A DNA stretch of 64,000 nt from Saprospiraceae bacterium (GCA_018057925.1 JAGPCT010000008.1:58128-122127); one strand, 5' to 3'. Counted from the stretch's first letter, positions 39,271-49,873 are shown. Translations and numbers: made by a program. Notes: generated by a model from the sequence alone, not told the origin.

Positions 39271-40368
39271 TTATACATTGAATCTAAAGTGCATTATGTC
39301 ACCATCTTTAACAACATATTCTTTGCCTTCAACACCCATCTTGCCTGCTTCTTTTACCGCAGCTTCAGAACCAAGTGTAATATAGTCATTGTAACCGATA
39401 ACTTCAGCTCGAATAAAGCCTTTTTCAAAATCAGTATGGATGACACCTGCTGCCCCGGGAGCCTTAGTCCCTTCCTTGATGGTCCATGCTCTAACTTCTT
39501 TTACGCCTGCAGTAAAGTAAGTAATCAAACCAAGTAATTTGTATGCTGCACTTATAATTTTATTGACTCCCGGTTCACTCAATCCGATTGCTTCCAAAAA
39601 TTCTTGCCTTTCTTCCTTGGTCTCTAATTCAGCAATATCTGCTTCGATTCCTGCAGATATTAATACCACTTCGGCATTTTCTGTTTTTACAAGATCTTCG
39701 ATTGTTTTACTATATTCGTTACCTGTTATCGCCGACCCTTCGTCCACATTACAAACATACAATATGGGCTTAAAGGTAAGTAGTTGGAATTCGGATATTT
39801 CAATCAACTCTTCTTCACTTGCCTCGAAAGATCTAGCATTGTTGCCTCCCTCCAAATGTGTTAAAAGTTTTTGTCCTAAATCAAAGGTTGCTTTAGCAGC
39901 TTTATCTCCAGTTTTGGCGCTTTTTTGGAGCTTGTCTATCCTCTTTTCGAGAGTTTCAATATCCTTCAATTGAAGCTCTGTATCTATTACATCTTTGTCC
40001 CTGACCGGGTTAATAGAACCATCCACGTGGACGACATTGTCATCTTGAAAACAACGAATAACATGGATAATGGCATCAACTTCACGTATGTTAGCAAGAA
40101 ATTGATTACCCAAACCTTCTCCCTTACTAGCTCCTTTTATTAATCCGGCAATGTCCAAAATTTCTACCGTTGTCGGTTGTACTTTCTGAGGTTGGACGAT
40201 ATCCGAAAGTTGGTCTAGCCTGACATCTGGCACCGTAATGATTCCTAGATTAGGTTCTTTTGTAGCAAATGGATAGTTGGCTGCCAATGCCTTAGCAGAC
40301 GTTAAAGCATTGAAAAGGGTTGATTTACCTACATTTGGCAAACCTACAATGCCACATTTTAAAGCCAT
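39271..40368 (-). CDS. ychF: Redox-regulated ATPase/GTPase YchF
   Basis: A 365-residue Obg-family P-loop protein. It begins MALKCGIVGLPNVGKSTLFN (Walker A), has the G3 segment DIAGLIKGASKGEGLGNQFL, and the NxxD-type base loop is altered as in YchF, which prefers ATP. The C-terminal TGS-like domain ends GKEYVVKDGDIMHFRFNV. It is a ribosome-associated conserved protein with a modulating role in stress. The neighbouring TDO gene starts 28 nt downstream. Confidence 0.95.
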   Translation of the reverse strand: MALKCGIVGLPNVGKSTLFNALTSAKALAANYPFATKEPNLGIITVPDVRLDQLSDIVQPQKVQPTTVEILDIAGLIKGASKGEGLGNQFLANIREVDAIIHVIRCFQDDNVVHVDGSINPVRDKDVIDTELQLKDIETLEKRIDKLQKSAKTGDKAAKATFDLGQKLLTHLEGGNNARSFEASEEELIEISEFQLLTFKPILYVCNVDEGSAITGNEYSKTIEDLVKTENAEVVLISAGIEADIAELETKEERQEFLEAIGLSEPGVNKIISAAYKLLGLITYFTAGVKEVRAWTIKEGTKAPGAAGVIHTDFEKGFIRAEVIGYNDYITLGSEAAVKEAGKMGVEGKEYVVKDGDIMHFRFNV

Positions 40369-40552
40369 ATATTCTCAATTTTTAAGGTGCAAAGATATAG
40401 TTTATTTAACCCAAAAACTATTTCGATTTAAAAGTTTTAATATATCCTTGATAATCAATATTGTATCATTGGTCAACCTAAAATAAATTCTTAAAACGAA
40501 GCAACTAATTACACACAGGTTTTCCTGTATTCAGCTTATATTTCACCAATAA

Positions 40553-41410
40553 TCATGCGTCTTGGGTAATGGCTTCAAAAACTACATCTATCATTTTTTC
40601 TACGGATTGGTAAGGGTCTCGGCTAAATTTACCGTTTGGTCTATTCGCGAGAATAACATTGACGGATAAGCAATGATGGCCTAAAAGTTCGCATAGTCCA
40701 TATAACCCTGAGGTCTCCATTTCAAGATTTGTTATTGGACTACCTCCAATGGATTTGCCACTCAATTGGTCAAAAAGATTTTTTTCTGTCGGGTTAAGTC
40801 TAAGAGTGCGACCTTGAGGTCCATAAAAACCGGTGTTGGATACAGTGATTCCGGGGATACCTATGTTTTTATATTTTTCAAAAAGTATCGGACTTCCATA
40901 ATAAAAATAAGGAGGAATGGGCCACCGGATATCCCATGTGAGTAACTCAATTTCTTCCTTAAGTTTTTCTCTTTGATAGAAATGCATCAATCCATCCAAG
41001 CCAATAGAACCTTTTGAAAGGATAATACTATCCACTTCAATATGCGGCAAAATCGTACCCGATGTACCTACACGCATAATATCCAGTGACGTATGATTTT
41101 CTTTAATCATTTGGGTCGTAAAATCAATATTGGCGAGTGCATCGATTTCGTTTAACACAATATCAACATTGTCCGTACCGATTCCTGTCGAAATGACCAT
41201 GATGTCTTTATTTCCTAATTTACCACCATGTGTGACGAATTCTCTTTTTTGGATGCGGTAATCAACTCGATCAAAGCGCCTACTAAGTCTTTCCACGCGT
41301 CCAGGGTCGCCTACGGTAATTACTGTTGGATATAATTGATCCGGATGAAGTCCTAAATGATAAATAGTGCCATCTTCATTGATGACAAGTTCTGATGCTG
41401 CTATTGACAT
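40553..41410 (-). CDS. Nucleoside phosphorylase (uridine phosphorylase-like)
   Basis: A 285-residue PNP/UDP-family enzyme of nucleoside salvage. ITVGDPGRVERLSRRFD binds phosphate, MRVGTSGTI is the second phosphate segment, and NLEMETSGLYGLCELLGH contains the ribose-binding Met-Glu. The exact base preference (uridine or purine) cannot be read by eye. Its start overlaps the end of the lipoprotein gene by 10 nt. Confidence 0.88.
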   Translation of the reverse strand: MSIAASELVINEDGTIYHLGLHPDQLYPTVITVGDPGRVERLSRRFDRVDYRIQKREFVTHGGKLGNKDIMVISTGIGTDNVDIVLNEIDALANIDFTTQMIKENHTSLDIMRVGTSGTILPHIEVDSIILSKGSIGLDGLMHFYQREKLKEEIELLTWDIRWPIPPYFYYGSPILFEKYKNIGIPGITVSNTGFYGPQGRTLRLNPTEKNLFDQLSGKSIGGSPITNLEMETSGLYGLCELLGHHCLSVNVILANRPNGKFSRDPYQSVEKMIDVVFEAITQDA

Positions 41411-41883
41411 AATAAAATGATTGGAGGTGTATAAATGATATTACTTTTATGACCGGCTCTATCTTTTATATAAAGGCTATATACAAGGGTATCGGTAGGA
41501 TAAGTAGTTGAAGGAAAACAAGGAGTTTCACCATTTGGGTATATGCAGCATTCAGAATAAACACGTAATTTTATTTCTCCTGAAATGCCTTTCGCACCTG
41601 AATTCTGCGCTAATAGAGGTATTTTATAAACAATCGGATTGGTCTTGATACGCTGATCTGTTAAAAAGATATTGACCGAATCCCTATCTCCTAAGTCGCC
41701 ATCTCCATCCGTAAAACCGAATGTTATATAAGTGCTGTCCAAATTAAATTGGCTTTGCTTGACAACATCTTTACTTAATGAAATAAAGTTAATCACTGGT
41801 TCAATGGGATAATCCGGTGCTTTAAGGCAAGACCAGTTAGCTACAGCTAAAATACAAAATAAAATTCCTAATTTAAACTTCAT
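41401..41883 (-). CDS. Lipoprotein of unknown function
   Basis: A 160-residue protein with lipobox-like VANWSC at about residue 19. It contains FGFTDGDGDLGDRDSVNIF, an Asp-rich loop that looks like a calcium-binding turn. Four Cys appear in the C-terminal part. I recognise the D-G-D-G-D-L-G pattern from small Bacteroidota lipoproteins but know no function. It overlaps the phosphorylase start. Confidence 0.65.
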   Translation of the reverse strand: MKFKLGILFCILAVANWSCLKAPDYPIEPVINFISLSKDVVKQSQFNLDSTYITFGFTDGDGDLGDRDSVNIFLTDQRIKTNPIVYKIPLLAQNSGAKGISGEIKLRVYSECCIYPNGETPCFPSTTYPTDTLVYSLYIKDRAGHKSNIIYTPPIILLCQ

Positions 41884-42197
41884 GGTATATAAGATATATA
41901 GATAAATCGGTGGTTTATAATTAATTTATTTCTCTGATGGAAGATTTTTTATAAATACAACGAATTTATTCTACATTCCAAATATATGGTTTTCTCTCGA
42001 AACTTTGCTAATTTTTCCTTTGGAATGTAAGAATATTGGTATATCAAGATTTTAAATGATACTCAATCCTAAAATATTCTATAGACAATTGTAACAAATA
42101 CGACTACTTGACCGTATAATAATAGAAATCAGAAAAAACGAACGATTTATAATGTTACTCAAGGTAAATGTCAATCGAAAAGAAAAACGTAAGAGGT

Positions 42198-42205
42198 TAT
42201 TTTTG
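42198..42205 (+). promoter_or_regulatory. Possible -7 element before the ECF sigma gene
   Basis: TATTTTTG fits TAnnTTTG, 51 nt before the GTG start at 42256. No -33 TTG at standard spacing. The remainder of the gap 41884-42255 is AT-rich without a visible gene. Confidence 0.3.
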
Positions 42206-42255
42206 TAAATTAGTTTTTTTAAGCTGAATTAGATGAAGACAAAAATGAAATAAAA

Positions 42256-42750
42256 GTGACGATAAATGAATATAATACAACAGTAGATCAATATGCTGAT
42301 AATCTATATCGATTTTTTGTGAAGAATATAGGTGATACAGAGGCAGCACATGATTTAGTGCAAGATTCGTTTGCTAAGATGTGGATTAAAGTGCGTGATG
42401 TAGAATTTGTCAAAGCGAAAAGCTATTTGTTTACCGTTGGTTATAACACCATGATTGATTATATCAGGTCAAAGAAAAGAAGAGATGCGTATTTATCCAA
42501 TCAAAACCCTGAGCCCTATGAGGAGAAAGATTACGATTTGAAAGGTATGTTGGATTACGCCTTAGGAAAGTTGCCTGAGAATCAAAAAACAGTAATTTTA
42601 TTAAGAGATTATGAGGGATATTCTTATGAAGAAATAGAACAAATAACCGGACTGTCCGCATCACAGGTTAAGGTTTACTTGTTTCGCGCTCGCAAGTCAA
42701 TGAAAGATAGGTTGATTGAAAATAGAAATCTATTTCCGATTAATGTATAA
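42256..42750 (+). CDS. ECF-type RNA polymerase sigma factor
   Basis: A 164-residue sigma-70 family protein of the extracytoplasmic-function group. Region 2 covers about residues 10-75 (DLVQDSFAKMWIKV, then YNTMIDYIRSKKRR). Region 4 spans about 95-155 (ALGKLPENQKTVILLRDYEGYSYEEIEQITGLSASQVKVYLFRARKSM). The start is GTG, since no ATG is in frame near region 2. The next gene encodes a membrane-anchored partner, as is common for anti-sigma factors. Confidence 0.9.
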   Translation: MTINEYNTTVDQYADNLYRFFVKNIGDTEAAHDLVQDSFAKMWIKVRDVEFVKAKSYLFTVGYNTMIDYIRSKKRRDAYLSNQNPEPYEEKDYDLKGMLDYALGKLPENQKTVILLRDYEGYSYEEIEQITGLSASQVKVYLFRARKSMKDRLIENRNLFPINV

Positions 42751-42831
42751 AGTGATGTGGGGATTGATTATACATTTAAATTGTTTTTATAAGAATTGCA
42801 CAGAAAAGCATACCAAAAGAAATATTATCTG

Positions 42832-43995
42832 ATGAAGAAAATTGATATAACATTTGAAAATTATGAGGCTTTCATCTTGGATCGGATAGAAGGGCGGTTA
42901 ACTTCTGAAGAGGATGTAGCATTGACTGACTTTATGAAACGGAATAGTATCGCAAATTTTCAACAGGATGATTTGTTTTATTATGATTCAAAAGTAGAAT
43001 CAGGGAAAAAACCGGATTCAAAGGTATCATTTAATCATTTGAAGCGAAACAAGCCTTCAATTGAGGAGGAAGAGTTGATGTTTGGTGCAGTTGAAGGTAC
43101 CATTCGTGATAAAGAATTAAAAAGGCTAAATAATTGGCTTGAACAAGATGATATTTTGCGTCAGCATTTTGACGCTATGAAGGCAACTAAATTAATTCCG
43201 GATAAGTCATTGATTTATACACATAAAAATGAATTGAAGAAGAAAGGAGTTATACGACGATTCATTTATGTTGCCGTTGCAGCCAGCATTCTTGGACTAA
43301 TGTTGACCATAGGTTTAAACAGTTATATGTATAATAATGCTGAAATGCCGCCAATTGCTGTGAAAACGAATGGGTCCTTAATAAATGAAACAAAAATTTC
43401 AAGTAAAATAGATAATGCGTCTGATGTAGTAGAAAATCCATCGAAGACGATAACTTCGAGCCAAAGTCAGCATAACTTGACAAGCGCAGACCAAGGTTTT
43501 AAATCGACTAAGCATCAAGCATTGACTTATGAAAGGCAGAAATATATTGATGTAAAGAATACGTTAACTGCTGACATTAAACCTGATATAACAGATCTAA
43601 ATGAAAAATCATTTTTGAATCAAGTAGATAACTCTGAAATCGAAATTACTTCAAATGAAATGAAGTCAGTTGACCGAACTCAGCCACTTTTACCTCGGAT
43701 TGCAAGGTTAGGATTAAGTCGCATTGTTTCAGAAAGTCGATATCGTATTGATGATATTGCCTTTGGACAAAGAAAAGAGACAAAAATAGAACAACCAATG
43801 GTTCTTCAGGGTATCAAGCAAAGGATTGAATATCTGGATAGAAAATCTGCTGCGATCTACGGCTTTGTTGAAAATCAGCGTGGTATTATAAAATCAGAAG
43901 GACTATTTGATATAGCAAGCACCTATGATGAAAAAGGAAAATTTGATGGCTTGGCTATCAGAATTGCAGGCTTTGAAATAAGTACTGCCAAATAA
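42832..43995 (+). CDS. Putative anti-sigma factor with one membrane segment
   Basis: About 387 residues from the ATG at 42832; a TTG 12 codons upstream is possible but less likely. The N-terminus to ~130 is acidic and helical (YEAFILDRIEGRLTSEEDVALTDFM), resembling zinc-lacking anti-sigma domains. One transmembrane helix follows at about 142-163 (FIYVAVAASILGLMLTIGL). The rest is a low-complexity periplasmic part. Anti-sigma function is inferred from its place after the sigma gene. Confidence 0.65.
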   Translation: MKKIDITFENYEAFILDRIEGRLTSEEDVALTDFMKRNSIANFQQDDLFYYDSKVESGKKPDSKVSFNHLKRNKPSIEEEELMFGAVEGTIRDKELKRLNNWLEQDDILRQHFDAMKATKLIPDKSLIYTHKNELKKKGVIRRFIYVAVAASILGLMLTIGLNSYMYNNAEMPPIAVKTNGSLINETKISSKIDNASDVVENPSKTITSSQSQHNLTSADQGFKSTKHQALTYERQKYIDVKNTLTADIKPDITDLNEKSFLNQVDNSEIEITSNEMKSVDRTQPLLPRIARLGLSRIVSESRYRIDDIAFGQRKETKIEQPMVLQGIKQRIEYLDRKSAAIYGFVENQRGIIKSEGLFDIASTYDEKGKFDGLAIRIAGFEISTAK

Positions 43996-44032
43996 TTGAA
44001 ATTATTACATAACTTTTGAAATTTAATTTAAA

Positions 44033-45397
44033 ATGAAACAACTCATTTTCAGCACATTGATACTATTTCTTTCGATGAATATGTATGCTCAGAGCAATCC
44101 TTCTGATGGTGCTAATTCCAAACAAGACTTATCTAAATTTAGTAAAATTGTTGTCAATGACAATGCCATTGTAACTATAAAACAAGATGATGGGACACCG
44201 GGAATAAGAGACAATAACGGTAAAAAATTGGATTTAGATGTTAAGAATGGTGTCCTTAATATCAACGGAATAAAAAATGTTACGATTGCATGTTCTAATG
44301 TCAGTCAAATTGAAGGAAATGATGTAGCCCAGATAACTGTAAGTGGTGGACTGTCTAAGTCAGTTGAAATAATCGGAAATGATGCAAGTAAAATTAATAT
44401 TAATGCTACGTTGGAAAACGTAGTAGTTGAAGGCAATGATGCAACAAGAATAGAGTTGTCAGGATCATGTAAGTCACTCAATATTAAAACCAATGACGCC
44501 TCCTTGGTTGAAGGAGATATGACATCTGACTATCTTTTTGGCAAATCCTATGATGTATCCAATATTAAGATTGCAGGAAGTAAATTTGTGGATACTGAGA
44601 TTAATGACCAATCAAATATCGAAATTTTGAAAGACCCTGCTATCCCTGAGCCTGTACCTTCTGACATTATTGAGCCTAAAGAGCCGGAAGATGTATATAT
44701 AGAGGGTAATGTTGATTTGGATGAAAATATTGAAAAGTGGAACAAGAAGAAAATGAAATGGTGGCCGGCTCAAAGAGTCTGGGCTGGTTTTGAGATGTCA
44801 GTCGTAGGCCTTTCCAATAAGTTTTTAGAATTTCAACCCAACCAAAATCATGACTTATGGAAGCTTGATCAACCCTCCGTTAGCTTTCATGTAAATTTGT
44901 TTGAACATAAGTTTAAGTTGGGCACTGAATATCTGAAATTTGTCACAGGACTTGGTTTTCAATGGGATGTTTTACGTTTTAAAAATGATGTAACATTGAA
45001 CAATACTCGAGATAAAGTAGAAATTTTACCCTCACCATACGGTTCTGAATTAAAAAAGAATAATTTGGTTTTAGGTCAAATACAGATTCCACTATTATTA
45101 AACATTAATACAAAACCGCAAAGCAAATATAACTTTCATATCGATGGTGGAGTTGTTGTAGGATACCGTTTTAAGCAATTATTAAAACAAAGTGTTTATA
45201 CGAATTATAAAACAACAATTCAACAAACAAGTTCTGCCCAGTTCCATCAAAACCCATTTGACGTATCGGCAACAGTGCGCCTTGGAGTAGGAGAGTGGAG
45301 TGTATTTGGAATGTATGACCTTGCCTCTCTGTATAAGAAAAATGAAGGGCCTCAGTTGAATGTTTGGAACATTGGGGTGACGATTATTCCATTTTGA
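44033..45397 (+). CDS. DUF2807-like beta-solenoid plus outer-membrane barrel protein
   Basis: A 454-residue exported protein with a signal peptide (1-19). Residues ~30-200 form short repeated beta strands with N-D-A patterns (GNDASKININATL, GNDATRIELSG), like the head-GIN/DUF2807 adhesin fold. A proline-rich linker (~205-225) leads to a C-terminal beta-rich part of about 200 residues that looks like an outer-membrane barrel, ending WNIGVTIIPF. It is the likely output of the sigma/anti-sigma pair just upstream. The combination of both domains is less usual than each alone. Confidence 0.7.
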   Translation: MKQLIFSTLILFLSMNMYAQSNPSDGANSKQDLSKFSKIVVNDNAIVTIKQDDGTPGIRDNNGKKLDLDVKNGVLNINGIKNVTIACSNVSQIEGNDVAQITVSGGLSKSVEIIGNDASKININATLENVVVEGNDATRIELSGSCKSLNIKTNDASLVEGDMTSDYLFGKSYDVSNIKIAGSKFVDTEINDQSNIEILKDPAIPEPVPSDIIEPKEPEDVYIEGNVDLDENIEKWNKKKMKWWPAQRVWAGFEMSVVGLSNKFLEFQPNQNHDLWKLDQPSVSFHVNLFEHKFKLGTEYLKFVTGLGFQWDVLRFKNDVTLNNTRDKVEILPSPYGSELKKNNLVLGQIQIPLLLNINTKPQSKYNFHIDGGVVVGYRFKQLLKQSVYTNYKTTIQQTSSAQFHQNPFDVSATVRLGVGEWSVFGMYDLASLYKKNEGPQLNVWNIGVTIIPF

Positions 45398-45411
45398 TTA
45401 TTTAAATTGTG

Positions 45412-45443
45412 AAAAGAGTTCCGATTTTGTCGGAACTCTTTTT
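45412..45443. terminator. Bidirectional terminator
   Basis: AAAAGAGTTCCGA/TCGGAACTCTTTTT stem with a 5-nt loop, between convergent genes. Confidence 0.85.
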
Positions 45444-45449
45444 GTTGGT

Positions 45450-45872
45450 TTAATTTTTCTTTTTCAATTCATCTCTTATTTCAGATAGCAATGTTTCTGT
45501 TGCCGATGGAGCTGCCGGAGCTGCCGGAGCTTCTTCTTTTTTCTTTAAATTATTCATTCCCTTTACCATGATGAAAATAATAAATGCAAGTATAATAAAA
45601 TTGAATAAAATAGTAATAAAATTACCCCAAGCAAAAACAGGGCCTACTTCTTTGGCTTGTTCTAATGTCATCCCCAGTGTAACTTTATCAGATAGCGGAA
45701 TATAGAGGTTTGTAAAATCTGCATTAAACATAATTCCAATAATTGGCATAATCAGGTCATTGACAATAGAGTCAACTATTTTCCCAAATGCAGCTCCAAT
45801 AATAACACCGACTGCCAAATCCATTGCATTTCCCTTGACGGCAAATTCTTTAAATTCTTTTAAAAATCCCAT
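45450..45872 (-). CDS. mscL: Large-conductance mechanosensitive channel
   Basis: A 140-residue channel protein that opens under membrane tension. The first transmembrane helix carries [21 protein letters not shown]. The second (about 85-105) is followed by a Lys/Glu-rich C-terminal bundle ([10 protein letters not shown]). Length and topology are normal. Monocistronic, converging on the barrel protein. Confidence 0.95.
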   Translation of the reverse strand: MGFLKEFKEFAVKGNAMDLAVGVIIGAAFGKIVDSIVNDLIMPIIGIMFNADFTNLYIPLSDKVTLGMTLEQAKEVGPVFAWGNFITILFNFIILAFIIFIMVKGMNNLKKKEEAPAAPAAPSATETLLSEIRDELKKKN

Positions 45873-46157
45873 AACTTAATGATTTAATTGATATAATAAT
45901 TGTCAAATATAAAACAATGTTATATATGTATTTAAATTATATACTCTTTTTAGAGAAATAACTGAATTTTCATCGTTTTATTGATTAAAAACAGCTTTAT
46001 TTTTTGATAAATTGTATATTTGGCTGAATTATGGAATTTATTTATTTATTGAGTAAAGAAATTTTCCCAAGGTAAACGTAGTGTCTGTCTATTTAAAAAT
46101 TAATTCTACACTAGATAGGATTGTAGGATAGTTGAGGTGTTTTTGAATTGAAATAGT

Positions 46158-48914
46158 ATGAAAAAATTTTATTTGTTGCTTTTAATGTCTTTTTATGCCT
46201 TTGTTGTGAATGGTCAAGGTTTGAAAGGAATAGTGTGTGATGATTTAAATGGTTATGGGTTGGAGAAGGCCACAGTTACCTTAATGAGAACGTCAGATTC
46301 TCTTTTGATAGGCTTTCAGAGAACTAATATGAATGGCGGATTTAATTTTAGTAAAATACAGCCCGACAAGTATGATATTTTTATTTCATATCCAGATTAT
46401 ATGGGATATGCTACAGATGTTGAAATATTAAAAAATCAAGTATTTGAATTAGATACTATTCGATTGATTAAAAATAGCCAGATGCTGAATGAAGTTACCA
46501 TTATTGATGGTAGTAAGATAAAATTTAAAGGTGATACAATACAATTTATTGCGGATAGTTTTAAGGTCGGTTCTAATGCCAATGTGGAAGATTTGCTGAA
46601 GAAGCTTTCTGGTATTCAGGTTAACTCAAAAGGTGAAATTACTGCATTTGGTGAAAAAGTAGAAAAAGTTTTTGTCGATGGCGAAGAGTTTTTTGGTTCA
46701 GACCCTACAATTGCAACAAGAAATATTCAGGCAAAGGCAGTAGATAAGGTTCAGGTTTTTGACAAAACTTCTAAAATGGAAGAAATGACCGGTATTCCGG
46801 ACGATGAGAAGTTTAAAGCTATTAATTTGACGCTGAAAGATGAGTATAAAAAGGGATATTTTGGGAAAGCTACTGCAGGTATTGGTCTCAATCCGATTTA
46901 TTATGATGAATCATTGATGTTACAGGCATATACAAGTAAAACTAAATTTTCAGTATATGGTATAGCAAGTAATACAGGGACTACGGGCTTGAACTTTGAT
47001 GATATGAGCAAATATGGCGGTGGCGGTGGCATGTCAACATTTTATGAGGGTGATGGAATGATGTCGGTTTCTTATGTTTTAGAAGATGATGATTTTAGTT
47101 GGGATGGTAGGTATAACGGCCAAGGACTTCCCAAATCAATCAGTGGGGGTGCGTCGTTTTCAACTAAACTAGCTAAAGATAAGATAAAAATTTCCGGTGG
47201 TTATGGATATTCAGATATTCGATTACAAAAGGATGTAAGTGACAATTCTACTAATTTTTTGCAAGATAAAAGTTATGCTCAAACCGGTATAGAACAATTG
47301 TCTAGTAAGGTTTTGACTAATTCCGGAAAATTGAAATTTGAATATGAGATTGATTCGTTTACCAATCTAACAGTCAATGCTTCTACAAGTGTGAAAGATA
47401 ATGAGAATTTTAAAAATGTCCATACAAGGCAAGTAGGTCTTGATAGCTCACTAATAACTACTGTTGATAGAGCATTGAGCAATAATAAGAAGACGACATC
47501 TTTCAATGGTGATGTGGCTTTATCTAGAAAGTTTCGAAAGAAGGGTAGGTTTTTAGGTGTTAACGGAAAATTGAATTATTCTGAAGGAAAAGGGTCTTCG
47601 GGTCTGGTAAGTGAAAATAACTTTTATGCTCAACAAATATTTCAAGAATTGGATCAGTTGCAGACATTAGACAATACAAATCTATCTTATAATAGTAGCG
47701 TGACTTATTCTGAACCTATTAATGATAAGTGGAGTGCACAAGGAAATATATATTCTAGACAAACGGGCAATCTTTCTTCCCGGATAACGAATGAATTTAA
47801 TGATGAAACGCAACAGTATGATCGATATATTGATACTCTTAGTAGTGATTTTAATTATGTAGTCTCTACCAATGGTGGCGGTTTAGCTTTTAACTATAAA
47901 TCTGAAAAGTATAATTTTAGACTTGGAACAAATGCCGATTATGCAACGACATTGAGAGAAAATAAGATAGATACTACTAAGACTAAAAATAAAACTTTTC
48001 GATGGCTTCCTTCAGCCAATTTTAACTATAAATTTAATAGGACATCAAGCCTTCGCCTTAGGTATTCCGGTTCGACAAGACAGCCTACAATTGACCAAAT
48101 ACAGCCTGTTAGAGATAATTCGGATCCGACTGTATTAATCAAGGGCAATCCTGAATTGGTACAATCTTATAGTCAAAATATGAATATTTCTTATAATATG
48201 TGGAAAGCGTTATCAGATTTTAGTTTGTGGTCGTATGCCAGCTTTTCCAACACCTTCAATGATATAGTGACTAATACCTATTTTGATGAATCACGAAGGT
48301 CAATAACGACCTATACCAATGTCAATGGAGGCTTTAATTCCTATGTGTATGTTAATTTTGATATGCGGTTTAATAAAAACTTCAGAGGGGGAATAGGTTT
48401 AAGCGGCAATGGTAGCAAGAGAGTTTCATTTGTCAATACTGTTAAAACGGATGTAATGAATTATTCTTTTTCACCAGGTGTAAATTTTAATGTAGAGATT
48501 GAAGAAAAATTAGATTGTGATATTTCATATTATCCTAGCTTTAATCGCTCTTTTGGTAATTTGGTCGCAGGAGCAGGAGATTATTTCTCGCAAAGTATTA
48601 GCACTTCTTTGAAATATAAAATTTCAAAAGTAATTGAATTGAAAACTGATTTAAATTGGGATTATCAAGGTGCAGAGAATGCATTTTCACAAAAATTCAA
48701 TCAAGTTTTATGGAATGCTAGTGTAGAATGGACGATAGATAAAAATAAAAATTTTGTATGTCAGTTAGCTATCAATGATATTTTGAATCAAAATACCGGT
48801 TATCGCCGTAACGTAAGTGTGTATTCCACCCAAGAGAGTCGATATAATACGATCAAAAGGTATGGATTCATAAGTCTAATCTATAATATTAAGAGTAAAG
48901 TAAACAACAAATGA
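46158..48914 (+). CDS. Outer-membrane beta-barrel protein (TonB-receptor-like)
   Basis: A 918-residue protein with a signal peptide (1-19). It has an N-terminal carboxypeptidase-regulatory-like domain (~20-100, GLKGIVCDDLNGYGLEKATVTL), a plug-like region with VEDLLKKLSGIQVN, and a long C-terminal barrel with alternating aromatic residues. It resembles the outer_membrane_beta-barrel_3 family, which are TonB-receptor relatives without a clear TonB box. Its stop overlaps the next gene's start by 4 nt. Substrate unknown. Confidence 0.85.
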   Translation: MKKFYLLLLMSFYAFVVNGQGLKGIVCDDLNGYGLEKATVTLMRTSDSLLIGFQRTNMNGGFNFSKIQPDKYDIFISYPDYMGYATDVEILKNQVFELDTIRLIKNSQMLNEVTIIDGSKIKFKGDTIQFIADSFKVGSNANVEDLLKKLSGIQVNSKGEITAFGEKVEKVFVDGEEFFGSDPTIATRNIQAKAVDKVQVFDKTSKMEEMTGIPDDEKFKAINLTLKDEYKKGYFGKATAGIGLNPIYYDESLMLQAYTSKTKFSVYGIASNTGTTGLNFDDMSKYGGGGGMSTFYEGDGMMSVSYVLEDDDFSWDGRYNGQGLPKSISGGASFSTKLAKDKIKISGGYGYSDIRLQKDVSDNSTNFLQDKSYAQTGIEQLSSKVLTNSGKLKFEYEIDSFTNLTVNASTSVKDNENFKNVHTRQVGLDSSLITTVDRALSNNKKTTSFNGDVALSRKFRKKGRFLGVNGKLNYSEGKGSSGLVSENNFYAQQIFQELDQLQTLDNTNLSYNSSVTYSEPINDKWSAQGNIYSRQTGNLSSRITNEFNDETQQYDRYIDTLSSDFNYVVSTNGGGLAFNYKSEKYNFRLGTNADYATTLRENKIDTTKTKNKTFRWLPSANFNYKFNRTSSLRLRYSGSTRQPTIDQIQPVRDNSDPTVLIKGNPELVQSYSQNMNISYNMWKALSDFSLWSYASFSNTFNDIVTNTYFDESRRSITTYTNVNGGFNSYVYVNFDMRFNKNFRGGIGLSGNGSKRVSFVNTVKTDVMNYSFSPGVNFNVEIEEKLDCDISYYPSFNRSFGNLVAGAGDYFSQSISTSLKYKISKVIELKTDLNWDYQGAENAFSQKFNQVLWNASVEWTIDKNKNFVCQLAINDILNQNTGYRRNVSVYSTQESRYNTIKRYGFISLIYNIKSKVNNK

Positions 48915-49681
48915 AAAAGCAATATATATTTTTAATAGTTCTATTTATTTTCTTTTTTATAGAGAACACGAGTGGTCAAAACACGAGAATTGTCTCTTGT
49001 GGTACAATAAAATTTGAAAAGAAGGTTAGCGTTAAAAAAAAGTTGATAGCCTCACAAGACAAAGATGAAGATAATTTTTGGATGGAAGATATGATCAAGA
49101 GAGCCCCAAATTATTCTACAGAGCAATTTGTGATGCAATTTAATCCTATTGAAAGCTACTATTATTACAATAAAGAAGCTAGTAAAGAATCTTATAGAAT
49201 GTGGGGCGATGATGATGTAGCTTCCAAAAATATTGTCTATAAGAATATGAAAACAATGGAATCTAAGTCAATTAAACAATTTTATGAAAATGATTTTTTA
49301 CTGTTAGATAGTGTGAAGCAGTTTCAGTGGAAGTTGACCAGAGAATTTAGGGATATAGCCGGATTTGAATGCAGAAAAGCGGTAACAATATTTAACGATT
49401 CGTTATATGTAATAGCTTATTATACAGATGATATTACTTGTAATTCCGGTCCGGAGAGTTTTGGCGGATTGCCGGGAATGGTGTTGGGTGTTGTGATGCC
49501 ACGATTATATACTACGTGGTTTGCCACATCAGTTGAGACCATCTGTGATGAAAATACGATAATAAACAAACCAATGAATGGTAAGAAAAGTACTGAATCG
49601 GCCTTGATAGAAAAAATAAGTGAAAAGTGGGGGCGGTACAAGAAATGGTATCAGTCTATGGTGTGGAATATAGTAATATAA
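48911..49681 (+). CDS. GLPGLI family protein
   Basis: A 256-residue exported protein with signal peptide (1-23). The family motif appears as SFGGLPGMVLGVVMP at about residue 190. Function is unknown; these proteins are commonly found next to outer-membrane barrels in Bacteroidota, as here with a 4-nt overlap. The C-terminus ends soon after the motif, about as in short members. Confidence 0.85.
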   Translation: MKKQYIFLIVLFIFFFIENTSGQNTRIVSCGTIKFEKKVSVKKKLIASQDKDEDNFWMEDMIKRAPNYSTEQFVMQFNPIESYYYYNKEASKESYRMWGDDDVASKNIVYKNMKTMESKSIKQFYENDFLLLDSVKQFQWKLTREFRDIAGFECRKAVTIFNDSLYVIAYYTDDITCNSGPESFGGLPGMVLGVVMPRLYTTWFATSVETICDENTIINKPMNGKKSTESALIEKISEKWGRYKKWYQSMVWNIVI

Positions 49682-49873
49682 TAAAATTGCAAAAATGTAA
49701 ACGATTATTACCTCAACGATATGGATTGACTAAAATTTAGAATAAAAAACTGATTTTATAAATTGTTAATGTCGAAATTAATGAAAATAGTAAATTTTTG
49801 TCATCTAAAAATAAAGCAACGGATAAATATTGATTTTTCTAAGGAGTCATAAAAGAAAAACTCCTGATAATAA

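Noticed and set aside
39539..39973. 144-codon plus-strand frame
   Set aside because: Entirely antisense to ychF, Ser/Leu-rich, no family features.
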